64,000 bases of DNA from Streptacidiphilus sp041262165 (GTDB taxonomy: Bacteria; Actinomycetota; Actinomycetes; Streptomycetales; Streptomycetaceae): NCBI RefSeq assembly GCF_041262165.1, contig NZ_JBGCBY010000003.1:186001-250000 (forward strand). Reading direction: 5' to 3'. Positions 1 to 7,973 of this stretch are shown piece by piece. The translations under genes were made by a program, and so were the position numbers. Below the pieces are notes generated by a model that had not been told where the DNA came from, searched no databases, and was given only the letters and a program-made list of their open reading frames with translations. Each line of letters opens with the position of its first letter. The stretch's first letter is position 1.

Positions 1-134
1 TCTTCACCGCCCTCGGCATCCGGCGCCTGTTCGACATCCACCCGGACCTGGCGTCGGCGACCGCCGAACCCGCGAACGTGCCCAAGGCACGGCCGACGCG
101 GGTTCCCCCTCCGCGCCTGGCCCAGAGCGCCTAG
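1..134 (+). CDS. C-terminal end of a probable STAS-domain anti-anti-sigma factor (partial)
   Basis: An open frame enters from the left edge and stops at the TAG at 132-134. The visible 43 residues begin FTALGIRRLFDIHPDLASAT and then run into a Pro/Arg-rich tail. The first part resembles the last helix of STAS anti-sigma-factor antagonists, where an L-x-R-L-F-x-I-H-P-x-L segment is common in actinobacterial members. The rest of the domain, including the phosphorylatable Ser, lies outside the window, so the family call rests on this short segment only. The frame has streptomycete-like codon use. Confidence 0.4.
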   Translation, partial: FTALGIRRLFDIHPDLASATAEPANVPKARPTRVPPPRLAQSA

Positions 135-281
135 GAGGGTGCTGAAGATCCAGGACGGGCTCGCGGCGCCCTGCGACTCCGCTTGCCGCTCCGGAGTGGG
201 GGCGGCCCCTGCCACGTCCCCCAGCGGCGGCCAGTAGGCTCGGGAGCGCTCGTCCCCCGGCCCCTGGAGTGAGACCCCGTC

Positions 282-1364
282 GTGAACGCAGTGACCCTCT
301 CCATCGTCCTGCCCGTGTACGGGGTCGCCGACTATCTGCCGCGCTGCCTGGACTCCGTGCTCGCCACCGACGCCGCGCGCCTGCCCGGACTGCAGGTCAT
401 CGCCGTCGACGACTGCTCGCCCGACGCCTCGGGAGCCATCCTGGACGAGTACGCCGCACGCGACCCGAGGCTCACCGTGCTGCACCTGACGGAGAACCGG
501 GGCCTGGGCGGCGCGCGCGAGGCCGGCCTCCCGCTGGCCACCGGCGAGTACGTCTGGTTCGTCGACAGCGACGACTGGCTCGCGGAGGGCGCGGTCGAAG
601 CCGTCGCCGACCGGCTGGCCGCGGCCTGCCCCCAGGCACCGCTCGACGTTCTGATCACCGGCTTCGCCCGGACCTACCCCGACGGCAGCATCGAACCCGA
701 CACCTGGCGCGGCCTGATGGACGGCGCTCCCGACGCCTTCACCCTCGCCGAACGGCCGGCGCTGCTCCAGATGATCCTCTCCGCCTGGAACAAGGTGGTC
801 CGCCGCGAGTTCCTGCAGCAGCTCGGCGTCAGCTTCGGTGACGGCTACTACGAGGACCTCTCCGTCACCTACCCGCTGCTGCTCACCGCCGAGCGGATCG
901 GCTTCCTCCCGCAGGAGGCGTACTTCTACCGCCGCGCGCGCGAAGGTGCGATCACCAGCACCGCCTCGCCCAAGCACGCGGATGCCTTCGCCCAGTACGA
1001 CGCGATCTTCGCCTTCCTGGACCGCCGCCCCGACATCCCCGCCTCCCTGCGCCGCCTGGTGTTCGACCGCACGGTCAAGCAGGCGGTGACCGTCCTGGAC
1101 ACTCCCGGTCTGGTCCCGCCCGAGCTGCGCCGCGACTTCTTCCACCGCACCGCCGAGCACTTCCGCCGCCGGCGGCCGGACGGCTACCGGTACCCCGGCG
1201 GCCTGCGCGGTGTCCAGTACCGCCTGGTGGAGCGGGATGCCTGGGGTGCGTACCAGCGGCTGCGCCCGCTGCAGGCGCTCCCGCGCACGCTCAGGCGCAC
1301 CGCGCGCGGCAGCGTGCCGCTGGCGAAGCGCGCCCTGCGCGGCACCGCCCGTCGCGGCCTGTAG
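282..1364 (+). CDS. Family 2 glycosyltransferase
   Basis: The 360-residue cytoplasmic protein has a GT-A fold N-terminus. SIVLPVYG at residues 7-14 is the nucleotide-sugar strand, VDDCSPD follows near 42-48, and the metal-binding DSDDW lies at 95-99. No membrane segment is evident. The C-terminal third is basic (TLRRTARGS, KRALRGTARR), as in transferases that make wall polymers or glycerophosphate glycans at the membrane. The GTG start at 282 is chosen because the GT2 core begins a few residues later. The gene is monocistronic here and convergent with the esterase at 1388. Acceptor and donor cannot be read from sequence. Confidence 0.85.
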   Translation: MNAVTLSIVLPVYGVADYLPRCLDSVLATDAARLPGLQVIAVDDCSPDASGAILDEYAARDPRLTVLHLTENRGLGGAREAGLPLATGEYVWFVDSDDWLAEGAVEAVADRLAAACPQAPLDVLITGFARTYPDGSIEPDTWRGLMDGAPDAFTLAERPALLQMILSAWNKVVRREFLQQLGVSFGDGYYEDLSVTYPLLLTAERIGFLPQEAYFYRRAREGAITSTASPKHADAFAQYDAIFAFLDRRPDIPASLRRLVFDRTVKQAVTVLDTPGLVPPELRRDFFHRTAEHFRRRRPDGYRYPGGLRGVQYRLVERDAWGAYQRLRPLQALPRTLRRTARGSVPLAKRALRGTARRGL

Positions 1365-1387
1365 ATCGTCGTCGAGCGGACCGGCCC

Positions 1388-2494
1388 TCAGCCCGCGATC
1401 TGCTGCGAGGCCCAGATCAGCGACGGCGTCATCTCGGTGATGAACGTCTCCGTGGTGTGGTCCCCCTTGCTGAGGGTCAGCAGCTGGCTGTTACGCGGGT
1501 TGTGCAGCGCCCTGAGCATCGCCTTGGCGTCCGCGACGGTGCTGCCGTCCTGGAGGGTGCCCTCCATCAGCAGTTGGATGTCGGGCTGCGGCCTGGCCTT
1601 CTGGAGCAGCAGCAGCGGATTGTTGGCCGCGGCCAGCTTCGGGTCCTTCACGACCACGGCCGCGTCGGGGGCGTTGTAGCCCGACATGCTCACGCCTGCG
1701 GAGAAGGACTGCGGGTACTGCACCGTGAGGTTCGCCGCGCAGTAGCCGCCGGCCGAGTAGCCCAGGATCGCCCACTTCTTGGGGTCGTCCGCGACCCTGA
1801 AGTTCTGCCTCATCAGCGTGGGGACGTCCTTGGCCAGCCAGGTCGCGGTCTGGAAGCCGCCCGGCAGGTTGACGCAGCCTGAGTCCTTGCTGCCGCCGAA
1901 CATGTTGAGCTTGGCCGAGACCAGGATCATCGGTTTGACCTTGCCCTCGCCCATGAGCTTGATCATGGCTTTGTCGGCGTGCATGGAACCGAACCAGGTC
2001 TTGGGCGAGCCGGGCGTTCCCGGCAGCAGCTCCGCGACCGGGAAGTTGGTGTGCGCGAACGCCGGGTCGTTGTACTGCGGCGGCAGCCACACGTACATGT
2101 CGCCCTTGATGTGCGACTCCGGGCCGACCGCGTTGGCCTGCAGCACGTCGTCGTTGTACTTGGTGAAGTTCAACTTCTGCGCGGAGACGCCGGTCGCGCT
2201 GGGCGAGCCGTCGCCCGAGCCGGCGTTCTTCGAGCCGGTCGCGGTCACCTGCACATCGGCGTTCTGACCGAACAGCGAGCCCCAGGTGTCGTAGAAGGGG
2301 CCCATGCTGTTGTTCACATAGACGAGCACCATGAGTACCGCCGCTACCTGGCTGAACACTGTCAGGCCGACCCTCGCCGCCACGCGTGCGGGCGTCGGCC
2401 CCGGTATCCGGTTCCAGATCGCCACCATCGCCGCCACGGCCAACACGACCAGGGCGATGGTGAGAAAGAAGAACGGCGTACCTGTGAGACTCAT
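1388..2494 (-). CDS. Membrane-anchored alpha/beta-hydrolase of the putative esterase (esterase D / antigen 85-like) family
   Basis: The protein has 368 residues. Two hydrophobic segments (about 8-28 and 42-61) anchor it. A Ser/Thr/Gly linker follows, then an extracytoplasmic hydrolase domain. The nucleophile elbow is GYSAGG (Ser near residue 246), and a His in KGDHTTETF near 345 completes a plausible Ser/Asp/His triad, with the acid probably in the PDIQLLMEG strand. The layout matches actinobacterial enterochelin-esterase/mycolyltransferase-like proteins that act on wall or extracellular esters. ATG at 2494 is preceded by a GGAAAGG-type ribosome site. The substrate is unknown. Confidence 0.75.
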   Translation of the reverse strand: MSLTGTPFFFLTIALVVLAVAAMVAIWNRIPGPTPARVAARVGLTVFSQVAAVLMVLVYVNNSMGPFYDTWGSLFGQNADVQVTATGSKNAGSGDGSPSATGVSAQKLNFTKYNDDVLQANAVGPESHIKGDMYVWLPPQYNDPAFAHTNFPVAELLPGTPGSPKTWFGSMHADKAMIKLMGEGKVKPMILVSAKLNMFGGSKDSGCVNLPGGFQTATWLAKDVPTLMRQNFRVADDPKKWAILGYSAGGYCAANLTVQYPQSFSAGVSMSGYNAPDAAVVVKDPKLAAANNPLLLLQKARPQPDIQLLMEGTLQDGSTVADAKAMLRALHNPRNSQLLTLSKGDHTTETFITEMTPSLIWASQQIAG

Positions 2495-2746
2495 CGCTGA
2501 CCTTTCCGGACTCTCCCGCCGTCGTAAGCAGAGGTCGGGTGGACCCCTGCTCGGACGGAATCCGCTGGTGAAGACGCATGGAAAGCCCGGCAGGTTGCCG
2601 ACTCTCGTCTTCTTCGCAGCCGCGTGGGGCGATTCCGGGAGGCGAGCTTAGCTTGAGCCTACCTGGGAGCTGTTTAAGAGCCTCATACCAATGGATGACC
2701 GTGGAATGGCCGTACGGCGGGGTGGAGGGGAACGTCTGAGAGAGGG

Positions 2747-4540
2747 TCAGCCGCGCGGATCCGTCCACGGTTCTGCCGCGTACCGGTCACGCAGCTCATG
2801 CTTGAGGATCTTGCGCAGCGTCTCGTTGCGGGGCAGCGCATCGACGACCTCCAGTTGCTCGGGGACCTTCTGGGCCATCAGCCCCGCCGCGCGCAGCCGC
2901 GCCGCCACATCGGCCAGGGTCGGCGGCTCCACGCCCGGTCTCCGCTCGACCACCGCGCACACCCGCTCGCCACGGACCGGGTCGGGTAGACCGATCACCG
3001 CCACCTCGCCGACCCGCGGGTCCTGGTAGAGCAGATCCTCGATCTCCTTGGCGGAGATGTTCTCGCCCTTGCGGATGATGATGTCCTTCAGCCGGCCGGT
3101 GAGCACCACATGACCGTCAAGGCGAATGTGACCAAGATCACCCGTTCGGAACCACCCGTCCGGCGCGAAGCACTCCTCCGTCAACCCCGGGTCGGTGTAC
3201 CCCCGGCAGACCATCGGCCCGCGCAACCACAGCTCCCCCTCCTCGCCCGCCGAAGCCGGCTCGCCGTCGAGGCGCACCACCCGCACCTCGACGCCGGTCA
3301 CCGGACGGCCCTCGGTGTGGGCCAGTTGGTCAGGCGTGTCACGCGGCGAGCCCATGCAGATTGCCGGGACCTCCGTCATCCCGTACCCGTGCGCGAGGAC
3401 GCAGCCCAACTCCTCGACCACCTCCCGGTACATCTCCGGAGGGCGCGGCGCCCCGCCGCCGGAGATGATCCGCAGGTCGGGCAGCAGGCGTTCGCCCGGC
3501 GGGAGCTTCCGCTGCTCCGCCAGGAAGGCCGCGTAGAAGGCCGTGCTCCCACCCGCCATCGTGACGCCGCCGCGCCGGTAGCCGGGAAGCACGTCCGGTA
3601 GCGCGAACACTTCCACCAGCAGGGCCGGAAAACCGTGCACCAGCATGGTCACCAGGTAGTCGGGGCCGCCGATGTGGGCGTAGGGGAAGGCGATCGAGCC
3701 GACGTCCTCCGGTCCCATGTCGAGTGCGTCGGCCAGGCCGACGCCCCCGGCGATCAGCGTGCGGTCGGTGTGCCGCGCGCCCTTGGGGGCGGAGGTGATG
3801 CCCGAGGTGTAGTAGATCCAGCGGATCGGGGCCAGCTCGTCGGATTGGTCCGTGCGCGGCGGCGGGGGCAGCGTGGAGGGGTCGCCCTGCGGCAGTCCGG
3901 CCTGGTCGTAGGCCACGACGACCCGCGGCGGGCGGGCCCGGCCCGTCCCCAGCTTCTCGGCGAAGGCGACGTAGTCGAAGCCGCGCCAGGCGCCGGGCAC
4001 GAGGAACAGCTCCGCGCCGGACTCGTCGAGGATCCGGCCGACCTCGGCGCCCCGGTAGATCGCGATGATCGGCGTCTGCACGGCGCCGAGACGGGCCAGG
4101 GCCAGTGACACCAGCACCGTCTCGACACGGGTGGGCAGTTGCCAGGCGACGGGGGTGCCCTCGCCGACGCCGTACGCCTCCCGCAGCCCGGCGGCGATCC
4201 GCACGGCCCGGTCGCGGACCTCGCGGAAGCTGAGCACCCGGAAGCGCGGCACGCGGTCGCGCGCCGATCCCGGCTCGCCCTCCTGAGCCGGCTCGCCCTC
4301 CCGACCCGGCTCGCCCGCCTGGCCCGGCTCGCCCGCCTGGCCCGGCTCGCCCGCCTGGCCCGGCTCGCCCGCCTGGCCCTGCTCGATCCGGCCCTGCTCG
4401 ATCTCGCTGGGCTCGATCTCCTGCATGAGCATCGGCTGGTCGGGGGTCAGCGCGACCCGGCGCTCCAGCAACTCCCAGAGCGTGCGGGCGTCCGCGAGAT
4501 AGTCGCGGGCGGCGGTGCCGGTCGCGGCGGTGCTGGTCAT
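2747..4540 (-). CDS. Acyl-CoA synthetase (AMP-forming ligase, FadD-like)
   Basis: The protein has 597 residues and is an adenylate-forming enzyme predicted to activate a carboxylic acid as its CoA thioester. Recognisable are the P-loop YYTSGITSAPKGA (about 243-255; the usual SGTTGxPKG is altered), YGMTEVPA (about 383), the RTGDLG/RLKDIIIRKGENIS hinge (about 463-490) and the catalytic-lysine segment PRNETLRKILK near the end. Residues about 55-92 are a low-complexity insert of GQAGEP repeats encoded by an 18-bp tandem repeat. Start ATG 4540 has a GGGGAGG ribosome site. A 19-bp operator lies 16 bp upstream of the start, so this gene is probably the first member of the island regulon. The substrate is unknown. 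Confidence 0.88.
   Translation of the reverse strand: MTSTAATGTAARDYLADARTLWELLERRVALTPDQPMLMQEIEPSEIEQGRIEQGQAGEPGQAGEPGQAGEPGQAGEPGREGEPAQEGEPGSARDRVPRFRVLSFREVRDRAVRIAAGLREAYGVGEGTPVAWQLPTRVETVLVSLALARLGAVQTPIIAIYRGAEVGRILDESGAELFLVPGAWRGFDYVAFAEKLGTGRARPPRVVVAYDQAGLPQGDPSTLPPPPRTDQSDELAPIRWIYYTSGITSAPKGARHTDRTLIAGGVGLADALDMGPEDVGSIAFPYAHIGGPDYLVTMLVHGFPALLVEVFALPDVLPGYRRGGVTMAGGSTAFYAAFLAEQRKLPPGERLLPDLRIISGGGAPRPPEMYREVVEELGCVLAHGYGMTEVPAICMGSPRDTPDQLAHTEGRPVTGVEVRVVRLDGEPASAGEEGELWLRGPMVCRGYTDPGLTEECFAPDGWFRTGDLGHIRLDGHVVLTGRLKDIIIRKGENISAKEIEDLLYQDPRVGEVAVIGLPDPVRGERVCAVVERRPGVEPPTLADVAARLRAAGLMAQKVPEQLEVVDALPRNETLRKILKHELRDRYAAEPWTDPRG
4305..4376. repeat. Four exact copies of an 18-bp tandem repeat inside the acyl-CoA synthetase gene
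   Basis: The unit CCCGGCTCGCCCGCCTGG occurs at 4305-4322, 4323-4340, 4341-4358 and 4359-4376, with two degenerate copies at about 4269-4304. The repeat keeps the reading frame and encodes GQAGEP hexapeptides near residues 55-90, between the N-terminal helix and the start of the adenylation core. It looks like slippage expansion of a linker. Confidence 0.95.
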
Positions 4541-4555
4541 GGTGGCCTCCCCATC

Positions 4556-4574
4556 ATCTGACTTGCCGTCAGAT
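4556..4574. promoter_or_regulatory. Island operator 1: ATCTGAC-TTGCC-GTCAGAT
   Basis: This is a perfect 7-bp inverted repeat with a 5-nt spacer, 16 bp upstream of the acyl-CoA synthetase start at 4540. It is the cleanest copy of the motif that recurs throughout the catabolic island. Its place between promoter and start codon suggests repression. Confidence 0.8.
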
Positions 4575-4608
4575 TCAGGATGAGGCTACCCACCCCGCAG
4601 CCACCGCC

Positions 4609-5271
4609 TCAAGACTCCGGCGTCGCCGGCCGCGCCCCGCTCCAGCGCGCGGCCACCGCCGCCGCCTCGGTGACCGTCGCGACCAGGGCGAGCGTGTGCG
4701 TCAGCACCGCCTCCGCGTACTCCGGCGGGGTGCCCGCCACGGCGTCGCGCGGCAGCACCACCTGGAATCCGGCATCCACGGCACCGAAGGTCAGCTCCAG
4801 CAGCGCGACGTTCACCGACACCCCGACGCAGACCAGAGTCCGTACGCCCAGGTTGCGCAGCACCGAGGCGAGGCCGGTGTCCTGGAACGGGCCGAGGCCG
4901 TGCAGCCTCGGCAGGACCAGGTCCCGCTGCTCGTCGGCCCCGATGTCGGGGTGCAGCGCGGCGGCCGCCGAGCCCGGCGTGAGCGCGGTCCCGGCTCGGG
5001 CCGCCGCCGCGAACAGCCGCGCGTTGCGATTCGCGCCGAGGCCGTCCGCACGCCGCAGCGCGGTGCAGTGCAGCACCGGCACGCCCGCGGTGCGCGCCGC
5101 CTCGGCCAACCCGCGAACGTGCTCGACCAGGCCGGTCTTCGCGGCGGCTTGGGCGAGCTCGGGGAAGACGGCCCGGTCGCCCAGTACGCCGTTCTGGCAC
5201 TCGCAGGTGATCAGCGCGGTGCGGGCCGGGTCGAGCAGGTCGTCCAGCAGTTGTTCCCGTCGTGCGCCCAT
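4609..5271 (-). CDS. Isochorismatase-like cysteine hydrolase family protein lacking the canonical catalytic residues
   Basis: The 220-residue protein has the alpha/beta fold of the isochorismatase/nicotinamidase family. The usual Asp-Lys-Cys triad is not intact. The first motif reads ITCECQNG (Glu for Asp). The expected Lys region reads LVLPRLHGLGPF. The nucleophile strand reads VCVGVSVNVALLEL, with Ala where Cys is expected. I believe a VSVNVA variant occurs in other actinobacterial members, which would suggest a distinct subfamily rather than decay. ATG 5271 opens the conserved start MGARREQLLDDLLDP. The gene is divergent from the amidohydrolase, with operator 5342-5360 between, so both are likely co-regulated. 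Confidence 0.7.
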   Translation of the reverse strand: MGARREQLLDDLLDPARTALITCECQNGVLGDRAVFPELAQAAAKTGLVEHVRGLAEAARTAGVPVLHCTALRRADGLGANRNARLFAAAARAGTALTPGSAAAALHPDIGADEQRDLVLPRLHGLGPFQDTGLASVLRNLGVRTLVCVGVSVNVALLELTFGAVDAGFQVVLPRDAVAGTPPEYAEAVLTHTLALVATVTEAAAVAARWSGARPATPES

Positions 5272-5341
5272 GGTGGCGTCCGCCCGTCCTCGGCCTGGTC
5301 CCCGGGGTGCTTGCCGCCCACCCCCTGCCTCACTAGTCTGA

Positions 5342-5360
5342 ATCTGACGGATCGTCAGGT
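5342..5360. promoter_or_regulatory. Island operator 2: ATCTGAC-GGATC-GTCAGGT
   Basis: This inverted repeat (one mismatch between arms) lies in the 126-bp divergent region between the cysteine-hydrolase-like gene (start 5271, minus) and the amidohydrolase (start 5398, plus). It could control both. Confidence 0.8.
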
Positions 5361-5397
5361 AAAGGGTTCGGGCAGCCGGACCTCGGAGGGAGACCGT

Positions 5398-6660
5398 ATG
5401 GACCGCCCCGAGCCGCAGCCCCCGACCGGACCGGAGACCGACCTGCCGATGGTGGTCAGCGTCGACGACCATGTGATCGAGCCGGCACACCTCTTCGAGA
5501 CCTGGCTCCCCGCCAAGTACCGCGACCGTGGCCCCAGGCCGCTGCGCGCGGGCATCGGCGAGCTCGCCTACGTCGGCGGGAAGTACCGGATCACCATGGA
5601 CCCGGACGGGCCGCCCACCGACTGGTGGATCTACGAGGACCTGAAGTTCCCGTACAAGCGGAACATCGCCGCCGTCGGCTTCGACCGCGACGAGATGACC
5701 CTCGAGGGCATCACCAGGGACCAGATGCGCCGCGGCTGCTGGGACCCCAAGGCCCGGATCGACGACATGGAGAACAACCACGTCGAGGCGTCGCTCTGCT
5801 TCCCCACCTTCCCGCGTTTCTGCGGCCAGACCTTCGCCGAGGCCCACGACAAGGAGGTGGCCCTCGCCTGCGTCCGCGCCTACAACGACTGGATGGTGGA
5901 GGAGTGGTGCGGTGACAGCGCGGGACGGCTCGTCCCGCTCTGCCTGATCCCGCTGTGGGACGTGGGGCTGGCCGTGACCGAGATCCGCCGCAACGCCGCA
6001 CGCGGGGTGCGCGCCGTCTGCTTCAGCGAGATTCCCACCTACCTGGGCCTCCCCAGCATCCACAGCGGCTACTGGGACCCGTTCTTCGCCGAGTGCGAGG
6101 CGACCGGGACGGTCGTCTGCATGCACATCGGCTCCTCCTCGCAGATGCCCGCCGCCTCGCCCGACGCACCGCCCGCCGTCCAGGCCACGCTGAGCTTCAA
6201 CAACGCGATGGCGTCGATGACGGACTTCCTCTTCTCCGGGGTGCTGGTGAAGTTCCCCCGGCTGAAGCTCGCCTACAGCGAGGGCCAGATGGGCTGGATC
6301 CCTTATGCCCTCGAACGGGCCGACGACGTCTGGCGGGAACACCGTGCGTGGGGCGGCGTCCGGGACCTGATCCCGGAACCACCGTCGACCTACTACTACC
6401 GGCAGATCTTCGCCTGCTTCTTCCGCGACAAGCACGGGGTCGCCTCGCTGGACACGGTGGGCGTCGACAACGTCACCTTCGAGACCGACTACCCCCACGT
6501 CGACTCGACCTGGCCGGAGACCAAGGCGGTGGCTCTCGACCACGTGGAGGGGCTGCCCCCGGACGTCGTCTACAAGATCATGCGGGGCAACGCCATCCGG
6601 ATGCTCGACCTCGACCTCGACCGCCATCTCGACGCCTACGGGCGGCCGCTGCGCAGCTGA
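5398..6660 (+). CDS. Amidohydrolase 2 family metal-dependent hydrolase/decarboxylase
   Basis: The 420-residue cytoplasmic TIM-barrel protein belongs to the ACMSD/amidohydrolase-2 superfamily. The N-terminal metal motif reads SVDDHVIEP (about residues 20-28), CMHIGSSS carries the mid-barrel His, and the C-terminal FETDYPHVDSTWP carries the Asp ligand. Members hydrolyse or decarboxylate cyclic or aromatic acids, and many sit in actinobacterial steroid or aromatic clusters. The start ATG 5398 follows a GGAGGGAG ribosome site. It is the first gene after operator 2, followed by a repeat-rich spacer and an acyl-CoA dehydrogenase pair on the same strand. The substrate is not evident. Confidence 0.82.
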   Translation: MDRPEPQPPTGPETDLPMVVSVDDHVIEPAHLFETWLPAKYRDRGPRPLRAGIGELAYVGGKYRITMDPDGPPTDWWIYEDLKFPYKRNIAAVGFDRDEMTLEGITRDQMRRGCWDPKARIDDMENNHVEASLCFPTFPRFCGQTFAEAHDKEVALACVRAYNDWMVEEWCGDSAGRLVPLCLIPLWDVGLAVTEIRRNAARGVRAVCFSEIPTYLGLPSIHSGYWDPFFAECEATGTVVCMHIGSSSQMPAASPDAPPAVQATLSFNNAMASMTDFLFSGVLVKFPRLKLAYSEGQMGWIPYALERADDVWREHRAWGGVRDLIPEPPSTYYYRQIFACFFRDKHGVASLDTVGVDNVTFETDYPHVDSTWPETKAVALDHVEGLPPDVVYKIMRGNAIRMLDLDLDRHLDAYGRPLRS

Positions 6661-6688
6661 GGCACCCTCCTCGGGGTGTCACCAGGCC

Positions 6689-6787
6689 GCATCCACCAGA
6701 CCCCGCATCCACCAGACCCGGCATCCACCAGACCCCGCATCTACCGCCCCACATCTACCGCCCCACATCTACCGCCCCACATCTACC
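6689..6787. repeat. Two adjacent short tandem repeats upstream of the acyl-CoA dehydrogenase pair
   Basis: A 16-bp unit (GCATCCACCAGACCCC and variants) occurs three times at 6689-6736. A 14-bp unit (CATCTACCGCCCCA) follows, 3.5 times, at 6738-6787. The arrays fill most of the 143-bp gap between the amidohydrolase stop and the GTG at 6804, ending 4 bp before the AGGGAG ribosome site. Confidence 0.95.
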
Positions 6788-6803
6788 CGACAGGGAGCAG
6801 ACC

Positions 6804-7973
6804 GTGGACCTGCGCGACACCGAAGCCGAGGCCGCGTTCCGGCGCGGGCTGCGCGAGTGGCTCGGGAAGACGCTGCCGGAGCTGCCGCCGGCGCCCGATC
6901 CGGCCGACTGGCCCGGGCGGCGGGCGTACGACACGGCGTGGCAGCGGCGGCTGTACGACGCGGGGTACGCGGGGGTGCACTGGCCGGTGGAGGCGGGCGG
7001 GAAGGGCGCCAGCCCGGCCGAGTATCTGATCTTCCTGGAGGAGACCGAGCGGGCCGGCGCCCCGTACGTCGGCGCCAACTTCGTCGGCCTGCTGCACGCC
7101 GGGCCGACCATCGCCGCCGAAGGCACGCCCGAGCAGCGCCGCCGGTACCTGCCGCGGATCCTGAGCGGTGCGGAGGTCTGGTGCCAGGGGTTCAGCGAGC
7201 CGGGGGCCGGCTCCGACCTGGCGTCGCTGCGGACCCGCGCCGAGCGGGACGGGGACGAGTACGTCGTCAGCGGCAGCAAGGTCTGGACCTCGCACGCCGA
7301 AGTAGCCGACTGGTGCGAGCTGCTGGTGCGCACCGACCCGGACGCGCCGAAGCACCGGGGCATCAGCTGGCTGATCCTGGCCATGGACGCACCGGGGGTG
7401 ACGGTCCGTCCGCTGCGGACGCTGACCGGGACGACCGAGTTCGCCGAGCTGTTCCTGGACGAGGTGCGGGTGCCCGTGGCCAACCGCGTGGGGGCGGAGA
7501 ACGACGGCTGGCGGGTCACCATGGTGACCCTGTCCTTCGAGCGGGGAACGGCGTTCGCGGGTGAGGTGGTGGCCTGCCGCCGCTCGCTCGCGGAACTGGC
7601 CCGGCTGGCGCAGCGCAACGGCGCGTGGGGCGATCCGGGGCTGCGGCGGGGGATCGGCCTGCTGGCGGCACGGTTCGGGGCGCTCTGGCGGCTGGTGCAG
7701 TGGAACGTGTCGGAGGCGCAGGGCGGAGGGGTGCCGGGGCCGGGGGCGTCGGTGTTCAAGTTGCGCTTCTCCGAGGCGAGGCAGGAACTGTACGACCTGG
7801 CCGCGGAGGTGCTGGGCGCGGGGGCGCTGGTCCTGGACGAGACCGGCAGCGAGAGCTGGACCGCACAGCGGCTGCAGGGCCTCTCCTACACCATCGCCGC
7901 GGGGACGTCGCAGATCCAGCGGACCATCGTGGCGCAGCGGGTGCTGGGGCTGCCCAAGGGGAGGGGTGCCTGA
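6804..7973 (+). CDS. Acyl-CoA dehydrogenase (FadE family), subunit 1 of an adjacent pair
   Basis: The 389-residue flavoprotein is predicted to introduce an alpha,beta double bond into an acyl-CoA. WCQGFSEPGAGSDLASL (about 127-143) is the FAD-binding middle-domain signature, and the C-terminal LSYTIAAGTSQIQRTIVAQRVLG is typical of the helical domain. GTG 6804 is chosen because AGGGAG precedes it and the helical N-terminus (EAEAAFRRGLREWL) starts there. The stop overlaps the start of the next ACAD (TGATG), indicating translational coupling. In steroid-degrading actinobacteria, paired FadE genes encode alpha2beta2 heterotetramers, which is the likely arrangement here. Confidence 0.9.
   Translation: MDLRDTEAEAAFRRGLREWLGKTLPELPPAPDPADWPGRRAYDTAWQRRLYDAGYAGVHWPVEAGGKGASPAEYLIFLEETERAGAPYVGANFVGLLHAGPTIAAEGTPEQRRRYLPRILSGAEVWCQGFSEPGAGSDLASLRTRAERDGDEYVVSGSKVWTSHAEVADWCELLVRTDPDAPKHRGISWLILAMDAPGVTVRPLRTLTGTTEFAELFLDEVRVPVANRVGAENDGWRVTMVTLSFERGTAFAGEVVACRRSLAELARLAQRNGAWGDPGLRRGIGLLAARFGALWRLVQWNVSEAQGGGVPGPGASVFKLRFSEARQELYDLAAEVLGAGALVLDETGSESWTAQRLQGLSYTIAAGTSQIQRTIVAQRVLGLPKGRGA

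Noticed and set aside
6689..6787. CRISPR-like array
   Set aside because: Units of 14-16 bp are directly adjacent without unique spacers, so it is a plain tandem repeat.
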